NCBI RefSeq assembly: GCF_014191775.1
Contig: NZ_JACHXA010000006.1
Location: 62,001 to 126,000 of the forward strand
DNA from: Limibacillus halophilus
Lineage (GTDB): Bacteria; Pseudomonadota; Alphaproteobacteria; Kiloniellales; CECT-8803
Direction: 5' to 3'
DNA length: 64,000 bases
Both the position numbers and the translations under genes were made by a program. Under the pieces are notes generated by a model, which was not told where the DNA came from, ran no database searches, and worked only from the letters and a program-made list of their open reading frames with translations. Positions 54,446-63,086 of the stretch are shown piece after piece. The stretch's first letter is position 1. Each line of letters opens with the position of its first letter.

Positions 54446-55810
54446 TTAGCTCGTAGGCTTTGGCAATAGCAGGCGCGTGACCGAGCTATTGTCCTTTAGA
54501 ATGGCGCGGGCCGCCGCTTCCACCTGCTCGGGGGTCACCGCCTCGATACGTTCCGGCCAAGATTCAATATCATCCAGAGTCTGGCCGGTTACCAACGCTT
54601 GTCCGATAGCACGGGGCGCCGTGGAAAGATCGTCACGCGCGAAAATCGCTGCGGCGGTAAGACGTTGCTTGGCATCGCTCACCTCCTGCGGCGTGACACC
54701 CCCTTCCAAAAGCGTGGCAATCTCGGCTCGCAGCGCTTCTTCTGCTATCTCCACGTCCACACCGGGCCTAGGCGAGATGTAGAGGCCGAAAGATGACAGA
54801 TCATAGTCGCTGGCGTCGTACCAGCTTCCGGCGCCTGCCGCCAACCCCTGGTCAACCACCAGGCGTTGGTATAGTCGGGAAGAACTAGCGCCACCAAGCA
54901 ATTCGGAAAGAATTTCCAACGCGTAGGGATCAGCCTGCGCGAATTCATCAGTGCTCCGATTGTAGCTTGGCGCGAGATACTCGATCGAGAGAGAGGGCTG
55001 GCGCACCTGCTCGCTTTCCAGGGAAACACGGCGCGGGGCCGTCTGTGGTGGTTCGCTTGGACGCACGCGGTCTGGAACATCGCGGCGGGGCACAAGTCCG
55101 TATGTCGACTCGGCAAGCGGCTTCACCTCTTGTGCCGTGACATCGCCGGAGATCACCAACACGGCATTGTTAGGGGCATACCATTGCCGATAGAAATCGA
55201 TAGCATCCTGGGTCGTCAGCGCAGAAACCTCCTGCGGCCAACCGATAATCGGCGTTCCGTAAGGGTGATGCAAAAACAGTGATGCACGAGCCATTTCCGA
55301 AAGCCGCCCACCCGGCTCATTGTCGGTCCTGCTGCGGCGCTCCTCCAGGACCACGTCCCGTTCCGGCAAAACAATGGCATCGACCAGTTTCAGATTGGCC
55401 ATGCGATCCGCCTCGTGGCGCATCATGATCTCAAGACGGTCCTTTGCAACGGTCTGATAGTACCCGGTGTAGTCCCAGGAGGTGAAGGCGTTCTCGCTGC
55501 CGCCATTGGCGGCGACGATCCTGCTGAACTCGCCCGGTGCAAGCTTATCGGTTCCCTTGAACATGAGGTGTTCGAGAAAGTGGGCGACACCCGATTTTCC
55601 GACGGGTTCGTCCGCGGCGCCGACCTTGTACCAAAGCATATGCGTGACGATGGGTGCGCGCGCATTGTTCACAACAACAACCTGCAGACCATTGTCCAAC
55701 GTGAAGGATTCGGGATCGAAGATGCGCGCAAAAGCCGGAACCGAGAGCGCCAGCAAAACCGGCAGAAACAGTAATGGTAAGGTGAATCGGCGCATGCTCT
55801 GCATTCCCAT
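54446..55810 (-). CDS. M16 zinc metallopeptidase, catalytic subunit
   Basis: A 454-residue secreted protease with a signal peptide ending near FARIF. The inverted zinc motif is HFLEH (H77, E80, H81), and the distal Glu is in the MRHEADRMANL region. Together with the zinc-less neighbour downstream it is expected to form a heterodimer, as in known bacterial M16 pairs. The order catalytic then non-catalytic, and the neighbourhood with DUF3035, lspA and ileS, are conserved in alphaproteobacteria. Start ATG 55810. Confidence 0.93.
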   Translation of the reverse strand: MGMQSMRRFTLPLLFLPVLLALSVPAFARIFDPESFTLDNGLQVVVVNNARAPIVTHMLWYKVGAADEPVGKSGVAHFLEHLMFKGTDKLAPGEFSRIVAANGGSENAFTSWDYTGYYQTVAKDRLEIMMRHEADRMANLKLVDAIVLPERDVVLEERRSRTDNEPGGRLSEMARASLFLHHPYGTPIIGWPQEVSALTTQDAIDFYRQWYAPNNAVLVISGDVTAQEVKPLAESTYGLVPRRDVPDRVRPSEPPQTAPRRVSLESEQVRQPSLSIEYLAPSYNRSTDEFAQADPYALEILSELLGGASSSRLYQRLVVDQGLAAGAGSWYDASDYDLSSFGLYISPRPGVDVEIAEEALRAEIATLLEGGVTPQEVSDAKQRLTAAAIFARDDLSTAPRAIGQALVTGQTLDDIESWPERIEAVTPEQVEAAARAILKDNSSVTRLLLPKPTS

Positions 55811-55973
55811 CTTGTTTCATCTACCCACACTTGCGACAGCCGCCACGAGGAGCAGCCTGCTCAGTAGATAGCGCGAAAGGAAGCTTACGCAACTGCAGGA
55901 TCGCGGATTTGGCAGGCGCGCACGATAGTTTGATGGCGCACTTTATCCGGTCTCAAGCTACCCAAGAAAGAAA

Positions 55974-56573
55974 CTAGAACAGGCTGCCGCCGTCCAGCAA
56001 ACCTTCAAAGATCGCTTTTTCCTTGCGCTGTATGCTCGGTGTGTCACCGGTTGTGACGGCTTGTCCCAATGCTTCGTTCTCGCGCAAGCGCTGCGATTCA
56101 GCAGTGGCGTCGATCACGGTGCCCGGCTCTTCCTGCTTGCGCCAGAAAATCAAGCTGTTGATAAAGCTGTCCTGCTCTTCGGCTAGAGCAGCCGCCTCGC
56201 GATTGACCTCCTGGCGAATCGCTGGGTTGGCATTGAGAGCGCCCGCTTGACGCAGCAACGCTACTTCGCCTTCGCTGCGTCCGTCGCTGACAGTCACCTG
56301 CTGGTCGAGCGGAACCACCTGCCCTTCACGCCTGAACACCGCATTGCGCGCTTGGTCTGTCGCAGAACCTTCCTGCGGACGCACAGCACCGGGCGCCGGC
56401 GGACGCAAAGCAAAATCAGGCGGCAGCGATAGCGGTGCGCGGGCAACCACGCGGAATTCATCAGGCGGCCGCTTGCGCTCCAACCCGAACTGTTCGCGTA
56501 CGCCGCCGCAACCAACCAGCAGCACCGCCATCAGGCAGAGAATCGCCCCATTCATCTTGCCTCGTGCGGTCAT
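55974..56573 (-). CDS. DUF3035 lipoprotein
   Basis: A 199-residue protein from ATG 56573, which has GAAGGGA upstream; ATG 56603 overlaps the lspA stop as ATGA and would add ten residues. The lipobox is LLVGCGG near residue 20, so it is expected to be a lipid-anchored envelope protein. PPDEFRVV and APLSLPPDFALRPP are family signatures. Function unknown. It is encoded directly after lspA, the peptidase that would process it. Confidence 0.88.
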   Translation of the reverse strand: MTARGKMNGAILCLMAVLLVGCGGVREQFGLERKRPPDEFRVVARAPLSLPPDFALRPPAPGAVRPQEGSATDQARNAVFRREGQVVPLDQQVTVSDGRSEGEVALLRQAGALNANPAIRQEVNREAAALAEEQDSFINSLIFWRKQEEPGTVIDATAESQRLRENEALGQAVTTGDTPSIQRKEKAIFEGLLDGGSLF

Positions 56574-56599
56574 ATTCTGTCCCTTCGTGGAAACGTCCC

Positions 56600-57097
56600 T
56601 CATTGGCCCTTCGTTTTACTCTTTGTCGCGCCGCCAAACAAGCCATCCAAAAGGACAAGTGCGACACCCAGGAAAAGCGCGCTGTCCGCGACGTTGAACG
56701 CTGGCCAGTGATAACCGGCGGCATGTAAATCAAGAAAATCCACCACGGCGCCGATCCGCACCCGGTCCAGCGCATTACCCAGCGCACCCCCCACGATCAG
56801 ACCGAAGGCAGCGGCAACTCTTGGGCCTGCACTGCGAAAAGCCCAAACCGTCAACCAAAGAGAAATGGCCACGGCTAACCCTGCCAGCAGATAAGGTTGC
56901 CATGCCAAGCCGAGTCCGCCGAGCATCCCAAAGCTGACCCCCCGGTTGAAAACCAGAACCAGGTTAAAAAACCCAGTAACCTGCACCTGCCATCCGATCC
57001 CCTCGGCCAGATCCAGAATCGCCAGCTTGCTTCCCTGGTCCAACAGAAAGGCGATCAGCGCCATCGATAGGAAGAGAAAGCGAGGACCGCGCACCAT
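56600..57097 (-). CDS. lspA: Lipoprotein signal peptidase II
   Basis: Aspartyl protease in the inner membrane that cleaves prolipoprotein signal peptides. 165 residues from ATG 57097, chosen because it lies after the ileS stop; an earlier Met at 57151 would overlap ileS. Four membrane helices are seen. The two catalytic Asp are in GNALDR and FNVADSA. RGVSFGML matches the N-R-G-x-(A/S)-F conserved block. Its stop overlaps the following gene as ATGA if that gene starts at 56603. Confidence 0.95.
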   Translation of the reverse strand: MVRGPRFLFLSMALIAFLLDQGSKLAILDLAEGIGWQVQVTGFFNLVLVFNRGVSFGMLGGLGLAWQPYLLAGLAVAISLWLTVWAFRSAGPRVAAAFGLIVGGALGNALDRVRIGAVVDFLDLHAAGYHWPAFNVADSALFLGVALVLLDGLFGGATKSKTKGQ

Positions 57098-57102
57098 CTC
57101 GG

Positions 57103-59943
57103 TCAGGCCACCCCGCCCAAGGCGCCGACGGCATCGGCGCAGCGACGGCAAGTCCGTGGTACTTCTTCGATCTCACCGACCTCGGGAAGGACCTTCCAGC
57201 AGCGCTCACATTTCTGCCCCTCGGCGGTTATCGGCACCACAGCGACGCCTGCGATATCCTCCAATCTGAAGGCTTCATCGGGCCCATTTCCTGCTTCAAC
57301 ACGAATCTGGGAGGTGATGCAGATAGCCGCCAGATCGACACTCCCGACGACGTCGCGAAGACCGGCATCTTCGATATGAACCAGAGGGCAGGCTTGGAGA
57401 GATGAGCCGATACGCTTCTCGGCCCGCTCCAACTCCAACGCGCCGGTCACAACACGGCGAACGCGTCGGACCTTCTCCCATTTGTCGGCAAGCGCATCGT
57501 TGCGCCAGTCCGCCGGGATCGTCGGATGGACCCTCAGGTGAACACTTTCCGGCGCCTTGCCGCGCGCCAGCCAGGCCTCCTCAGTGGTGAAGCAGAGAAT
57601 GGGCGCCAGCCAAGAGGTCAGGCAGTCGAAGAGAATATCGAGCACCGTTCGGCAGGCACGCCGGGTGAGATCGTCCGGGCGATCACAATAGAGCGCGTCC
57701 TTGCGAACGTCGAAATAAAAGGCGGAAAGATCGACGGCGCAGAAGTCGTGCAGCGCGCGATAAAGCGCATGGAACTCAAAGGAATTCGCCGCATCGCGCA
57801 CTTGCTTGTCCAATTCCTGGACCCGGTGCAAAACCCAACGCTCCAGTTCCGGCATCGCTGCGACCTCGACACGCTCTTTCTCCTCAAAGTCAGAAAGCGC
57901 GCCTAGCAGATAGCGCAGCGTATTGCGCAAACGCCGGTAGGCGTCGGCCTGATGCTTGATGATGTGCTCGCCGATTCTCAGATCCTCCGAGTAGTCCGAT
58001 CCGACCACCCAAAGGCGCAGGATGTCGGCGCCATATTTCTGCATGATGTCTTCAGGCGCCACCACGTTGCCCAGCGACTTGGACATCTTGCGAGCCTTTT
58101 CGTCCAGAACGAAACCGTGCGTTAGCACAGCGTCATAGGGCGCGCGGCCGCGCGTGCCGGAGGACTCCAGCAATGACGAATGGAACCAACCGCGGTGCTG
58201 ATCCGATCCTTCCAAATACAGGTCGGCCGGCCACTTCAACTCTGGACGCGCCTCAAGAACGAAAGCGTGAGTCGAGCCGGAATCGAACCAAACTTCAACC
58301 ACGTCGCTGATCTGCTCATACTCTGCGGGATCATAGTCGTTCCCGAGGAAACGGCTCGCGGGCGACGAGAACCAGGCGTCGCCGCCCTCCTCCTCGAAAA
58401 CTGCCGCGATGCGATCTACGACGGCTTGGTCCCTCAGGGGTTCGCCGGTCTGCTTGTTGACGAAAATCGGCAGCGGCACACCCCAAAGGCGCTGACGGGA
58501 AATGCACCAATCCGGCCGTTGGGAAATCATTGATCGCAGTCGCGCCTGTCCCCCTGCAGGCACAAAGCGCGTGTCATCGATGGCCTTGAGCGCCTTTTCC
58601 CGCAAACCGTTCGTTTCCATGGATATGAACCATTGCGGTGTGTTGCGGAAAATGAGCGGCGCCTTGGAACGCCAGGAATGCGGGTAGCTATGGCGCACAC
58701 TGCCTTTGTTCAGCAGTTTTCCTGCCGCCGCCAAAGCCCGAATCACGGCGACATTGGCATCACCTTCCTTGCCGTCGCTGGTGTAAACCACCGTACCGGC
58801 AAAGAGGGGAACGTGCGGCAGAAAGCGACCCTCGCCGTCGATGTTGTTGGTGATTTCCAACCCCTTGCGGCGACCTAGGTCCCAGTCATCGGCGCCATGT
58901 GAAGGCGCCACATGGACGAAGCCGGTGCCCTGGTCCATGGTCACGAAATCAGCCTCGTAAAGCGGCACCTCGTAGTCATAACCCTGGCCGCGCAGCGGAT
59001 GAGCGGCAACGCTGCCGGCAAGCGCGGACCCAGGGAACTCCGCTTCGACTTCATAACTTTCCAACTTGGCGTCGGACGCAACCTGTTCAATCAGTGCCTT
59101 GGCGATCACGATGCGCTCGCCTGGTTCGGCCTTGCTGTTCTCCAGCACCGACCCGACCTTCAGCACCACATAAGTTTCCTCCTCGGCGAAAGCCACGGCG
59201 CGGTTCGAGGGGATGGTCCAGGGCGTGGTCGTCCAGATAACGATGCTGGCTCCCTCCAATTCACGACGGCTCGCCGTGACAACCGGGAAACGCACCCAGA
59301 TGGTATGCGACTTATGCTCGGCGTACTCGACCTCGGCATCCGCCAGCGCCGTCTTCTCCACAACCGACCAAAGCACCGGCCTGGCACCGGCGTAAAGCCC
59401 GCCGTTCATCAGGAACTTGCCCACCTCGCGAACGATTTGCGCCTCGGCGGAGAACTTCATGGTGGTATAGGGGTTCTCCCAGTCGCCGATAACGCCTAAC
59501 CGCTTGAACTCGCCGATCTGGATATCGATCCACTTTTCGGCAAAGGCCCGGCATTCGCGTCGGAAAGTAACCTTGTCCACGGCGTCTTTATCCTGGCCAC
59601 GCTCGCGGTACCCTTCCTCGATCTTCCATTCGATCGGCAGGCCATGACAATCCCAACCCGGCACATAATGCGCGTTCTTACCGAGCATCTGCTGTGCCCG
59701 GTTGATGGTGTCCTTAAGAATCTTATTCAGGGCATGGCCCATGTGAAGATGGCCGTTCGCGTAGGGGGGCCCGTCATGCAAAACGAACAATTCGCGGTCT
59801 TTCGATTCCTCGCGCAGGCGATCGAACAGACCGAGCTTTTCCCAGTGTTCCAGGATTTCCGGCTCTTTTTGCGGCAGACCCGCGCGCATAGGAAATTCGG
59901 TCTTTGGCAAAAAGACGGTGGACTTGTAATCGACGGTCATCAC
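57103..59943 (-). CDS. ileS: Isoleucyl-tRNA synthetase
   Basis: Class I synthetase (946 residues) that charges tRNA-Ile. The HIGH motif is HMGH (67-70) and the KMSKS loop is at 619-623. The editing domain lies between them, and the C-terminal zinc finger has two Cys pairs (CERC and CRRC). This is the bacterial type 1 form, expected to be sensitive to mupirocin-like inhibitors; nothing unusual is seen. First gene after ribF in the same direction, with 88 bases between. Confidence 0.97.
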   Translation of the reverse strand: MMTVDYKSTVFLPKTEFPMRAGLPQKEPEILEHWEKLGLFDRLREESKDRELFVLHDGPPYANGHLHMGHALNKILKDTINRAQQMLGKNAHYVPGWDCHGLPIEWKIEEGYRERGQDKDAVDKVTFRRECRAFAEKWIDIQIGEFKRLGVIGDWENPYTTMKFSAEAQIVREVGKFLMNGGLYAGARPVLWSVVEKTALADAEVEYAEHKSHTIWVRFPVVTASRRELEGASIVIWTTTPWTIPSNRAVAFAEEETYVVLKVGSVLENSKAEPGERIVIAKALIEQVASDAKLESYEVEAEFPGSALAGSVAAHPLRGQGYDYEVPLYEADFVTMDQGTGFVHVAPSHGADDWDLGRRKGLEITNNIDGEGRFLPHVPLFAGTVVYTSDGKEGDANVAVIRALAAAGKLLNKGSVRHSYPHSWRSKAPLIFRNTPQWFISMETNGLREKALKAIDDTRFVPAGGQARLRSMISQRPDWCISRQRLWGVPLPIFVNKQTGEPLRDQAVVDRIAAVFEEEGGDAWFSSPASRFLGNDYDPAEYEQISDVVEVWFDSGSTHAFVLEARPELKWPADLYLEGSDQHRGWFHSSLLESSGTRGRAPYDAVLTHGFVLDEKARKMSKSLGNVVAPEDIMQKYGADILRLWVVGSDYSEDLRIGEHIIKHQADAYRRLRNTLRYLLGALSDFEEKERVEVAAMPELERWVLHRVQELDKQVRDAANSFEFHALYRALHDFCAVDLSAFYFDVRKDALYCDRPDDLTRRACRTVLDILFDCLTSWLAPILCFTTEEAWLARGKAPESVHLRVHPTIPADWRNDALADKWEKVRRVRRVVTGALELERAEKRIGSSLQACPLVHIEDAGLRDVVGSVDLAAICITSQIRVEAGNGPDEAFRLEDIAGVAVVPITAEGQKCERCWKVLPEVGEIEEVPRTCRRCADAVGALGGVA

Positions 59944-60031
59944 TCAACACCTCGGGAGAGCGCTAGATTCGCATGATGCGAATGCGCCTTAAAGAACTTC
60001 GCGCGCGATGTTAGTCATGCGCGGGGCCGGG

Positions 60032-60979
60032 TCAAGCATCCCCTTGCCCCAATCGCGCTCGGGCCAAGGCCGCATCGCGGTGCATCTGCTCCGTCATAGC
60101 CTCCAGGCTGTCGAAATTCTCTTCCGCGCGCAGGAAAGAAATCAATTGAACCCTTAGATGTTTGCCATAGAGGTCACCGGACCAATCAAAGAGATGAACC
60201 TCCAGCAGTGTGTCCTTTCCCGCGACGGTCGGACGGCGCCCCAGATTGGCCACCCCATCGATGAAGCGCGTCGCCCCGCCTGCGTCGATACCGGCACGCA
60301 CGGCGTAAATGCCATGCGCCGGTTCCAGATAATCGTCCAGCCTGACATTAGCGGTTGGAAAGCCCAAGGTGCGGCCAAGCTGCTTGCCTTTTTCGACGCG
60401 CCCTTCGATCTCGAAGGGGCGGCCCAATAGACGCGCAGCGAAATCCGGTCGCCCAGCTTGCAGTTCCTGACGAATCAGGCTGGAGGAATAGATCGCCGTC
60501 GAACCGTCGCGCACCGGCTCGACCACCGTCACGCCGAAACCCAATTCCGCTCCCTTGGCCCGCAGCAGCGCAGCGTTGCCCTGGCGCTTGTTACCAAAAC
60601 AGAAGTCCCAACCAATGACCACATGCCCAACCCCCATACCCTCGACCAGGATGTGCTGGATGAAGTCCTCGGCGCTGATGGAGGCAAAAGCCGTGTCAAA
60701 ATGCGCCACCACCATGTGATCAATACCCAACGCCTCGAGCGTGCGGGTCTTGATGCGGAATGGCGTCAACCGAAAGGGCGGCAGGTCGGGTTGAAAAATG
60801 GAACGCGGATGTGGCTCAAATGTCAGGACAAGGCTTGGAACGCCCAGAGCTGCAGCGCGTGTTCTTGCCTCGCCTAGCAATACCTGGTGCCCCAAATGCA
60901 AGCCGTCGAAGTTCCCGATCGCCACCACGCCCTTGCGTGCTTCTTGCGGCAAACGTTCGCTATGCCTGTAAATTGCCAT
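60032..60979 (-). CDS. ribF: Bifunctional riboflavin kinase/FMN adenylyltransferase
   Basis: Makes FMN from riboflavin and FAD from FMN. 315 residues. The N-terminal FAD-synthetase domain has VAIGNFDGLHLGHQ and the SSSLIRQ motif; the C-terminal kinase domain has KGKQLGRTLGFPTANV and VHLFDWSGDLYG. Start ATG 60979 has GGACTGG upstream. It heads the ribF-ileS-lspA run common in proteobacteria. Confidence 0.95.
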   Translation of the reverse strand: MAIYRHSERLPQEARKGVVAIGNFDGLHLGHQVLLGEARTRAAALGVPSLVLTFEPHPRSIFQPDLPPFRLTPFRIKTRTLEALGIDHMVVAHFDTAFASISAEDFIQHILVEGMGVGHVVIGWDFCFGNKRQGNAALLRAKGAELGFGVTVVEPVRDGSTAIYSSSLIRQELQAGRPDFAARLLGRPFEIEGRVEKGKQLGRTLGFPTANVRLDDYLEPAHGIYAVRAGIDAGGATRFIDGVANLGRRPTVAGKDTLLEVHLFDWSGDLYGKHLRVQLISFLRAEENFDSLEAMTEQMHRDAALARARLGQGDA

Positions 60980-61078
60980 CCAGTCCGATCACCAAATCCA
61001 TTGACTTGCCCGCCACCTCTGGCGCGCCGCACCATAGCCGCTGGCGCCACAGGTGAACAGACCCGACGCGCAAACTTT

Positions 61079-62527
61079 CTAGGGTGAGACGACGACCGGC
61101 TGAGCGAGTATCCACAGCGATGCCATGGTAAAGCCGATCATCATTATTGTGATCGGCGTTTGGCTGCGGATTGCCTTGTCATCATTCGGAAATTGGCGCA
61201 GCGCCTCGTAGTGGGCCAGCACGACTGAAATTACATGCCCGGATATGACGGAGGTGATGGCCAGGTACCAGACCGCCTTGGCGTTCATGACGCTAACGTC
61301 GATGACATAATCTCGGGTGCCAAAAACGTTCCAACCCAGGCCGAAGGGGTCGGAAATCAGGGGAATTGCGTACTGCCCGGCGAGCGCCAGATAGGAGAAG
61401 TAGTGCGCAAGGTGGTAGGCAATGGCGATCGGCAGCAGCGTATGGGCAAAGCCGCGGACCAACTGCATCGTGGTCAAACCGCCCGCCAGACGCGCTGATA
61501 TCCAGCAGGTCAGGACATAGAAGCCGGTGACAATCAGCGGCGCGGCCAACAAACCCAGCGTCTTGATCGCAGTCAAAGGCTCTATATCGGCCCGGACGGC
61601 AACAAGAAGCCAGGGCCTGACCTCCGCGCTTTCGGCAAACCACTGCAATAAGTCCACCCAAAGCGGTGTTTCGGAGAAGCCGTCGAAGGTGACCGTGGCG
61701 AGCACGGCCATGACGAACACAACGCCGGAGACCTCTCTTGGGGGGTCGCCGAGCAATCCCTGGGCGGGCAAACGGACGACCGCGAAGGCACCCGGGTCCT
61801 CTATGGATCGACCCATGAAGCCAAAACGCCCGAGCAGGTTAAAGAAGCGATGAAACGGATCGACCCGATCCAGCCAAACCTGCCGCCCGTAGAGCGCCAT
61901 GCCAAGCCAAGTCATGGCGCTGTAGGCTAGTATCAACCACCCCAAGCGACGCGGATCGTCACCGAAATCGCCGATCATCTCCGCCCAGGCAAACCCCAGG
62001 AACATTAGCACCGCCGGCCAAACCCCGAGCCAATCCGGCAAAGCGCGCGGCGCCACGAAATCCGCGATACGGCTCCAGGAGAAAAGCGCTGACCAAGGGT
62101 TAAGGGCATTCCAAATGTTGCCGACAAAGGCCGTGAACAGGGCAAAGCCAACCCACCAGATGACCCACACGATCAAGGTGGCAAAGTTTCGCGTTGGCGA
62201 TGGGTCGCCGAAAAAAGCAACCGACAGCGCGAATAGAAAAATGCCGACCCCCAGGATACGGACCGGCAGAACCAACCCCGCCAGCATCTCGCCAAAACCC
62301 CAATCCGACACCAGAGGATATTCCAAAGGTTCTGGCGAACTACGCGGCCGCCCGATGACAGTCAGTATCAGGAAGGTGATGGCAACCGCCGTGCCGGCGG
62401 CAAAGAGGTAGAAACCAATAGGCAGGGGCAGGTCATAACGGCCCCCAAATGCATGGGCGATTGCGTCCGTCGGACGCAACGACAGGACAAGAGCGGCCGC
62501 TATCCAAAGCCAAGTGCGGCGCATCAT
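61079..62527 (-). CDS. Polytopic membrane protein of unknown function
   Basis: A 482-residue protein with about 11-12 hydrophobic segments and a cleavable-looking N terminus (AAALVLSLRPTDAIAHAFGGRYD). I do not recognise an assigned family. Several His residues lie in or next to helices (GFAHTLLPIAIAYHLAHYFSYL, SGHVISVVLAHYEAL) and could bind heme, copper or ubiquinone. The start overlaps the stop of the cupredoxin-like gene as ATGA, so the two are made together and may form one complex. A copper-linked or electron-transfer role is an inference from the partner only. Confidence 0.75.
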   Translation of the reverse strand: MMRRTWLWIAAALVLSLRPTDAIAHAFGGRYDLPLPIGFYLFAAGTAVAITFLILTVIGRPRSSPEPLEYPLVSDWGFGEMLAGLVLPVRILGVGIFLFALSVAFFGDPSPTRNFATLIVWVIWWVGFALFTAFVGNIWNALNPWSALFSWSRIADFVAPRALPDWLGVWPAVLMFLGFAWAEMIGDFGDDPRRLGWLILAYSAMTWLGMALYGRQVWLDRVDPFHRFFNLLGRFGFMGRSIEDPGAFAVVRLPAQGLLGDPPREVSGVVFVMAVLATVTFDGFSETPLWVDLLQWFAESAEVRPWLLVAVRADIEPLTAIKTLGLLAAPLIVTGFYVLTCWISARLAGGLTTMQLVRGFAHTLLPIAIAYHLAHYFSYLALAGQYAIPLISDPFGLGWNVFGTRDYVIDVSVMNAKAVWYLAITSVISGHVISVVLAHYEALRQFPNDDKAIRSQTPITIMMIGFTMASLWILAQPVVVSP

Positions 62528-62880
62528 TTTGGATAGACTTCGTAATAAAAGAGGACGCCCTTGCCATGACCGCCGTCATAGTGATGGATCTCGGCCGGGA
62601 AACGTCCGGTGAGATGGCTCGGCAGGTCAATCTGCAGTGGCGTTCCGGCCTGCAGCGCATATTCCAGGTCGTAACCGTGCAGATGAACGATCAACGCTTT
62701 ATCGCTCACAAGCGATAGTGAGACGGAATCATCCTGATTGACGGTGATGGTATCGCCTCCTTCGCTCAAAGCGCCGCCGACAGCCTGCAGCGCAAAGCTG
62801 CGCGTGTCAGCCAGCGCCGTCGCCGCCACAACCAGCAGGGTGGAACTCAACAGAAAGCCTGAAATCAACTTTCGGTTCAA
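62524..62880 (-). CDS. Small exported cupredoxin-like protein
   Basis: A 118-residue protein with a signal peptide (ISGFLLSSTLLVVAATALADT). The mature part is beta-rich. It contains VHLHGYDLEYAL and a later FPAEIHHYDGGHGKG, a pattern that resembles cupredoxin-fold domains; the His residues could bind copper, but the usual Cys and Met ligands are missing. It is translationally coupled to the polytopic membrane protein gene. It might be a periplasmic accessory subunit or metal-binding sensor. Confidence 0.65.
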   Translation of the reverse strand: MNRKLISGFLLSSTLLVVAATALADTRSFALQAVGGALSEGGDTITVNQDDSVSLSLVSDKALIVHLHGYDLEYALQAGTPLQIDLPSHLTGRFPAEIHHYDGGHGKGVLFYYEVYPK

Positions 62881-63086
62881 ACCTTAACGTCCTTTCGATC
62901 GTAAATAGAGTCTGCTGTAACGGGCATTCTAATTGACGAAACCGGGTTGGTGGCAGAAGATTTGTCGAGCTGAGTAATTCAAAAAACTGCATGAGAGGCT
63001 CTCAGCCGAGCAGCCCCCGAAGGCTAAGCGGCGATCACATCAAGAACAACACTCGGGGCGTTTCACCTACTAGGGAGAGAGTTCCT
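62881..63086. other. Divergent promoter region
   Basis: 206 bases between the minus-strand cupredoxin-like gene and the plus-strand beta-propeller gene; expected to hold both promoters. No clear operator was recognised. Confidence 0.4.
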
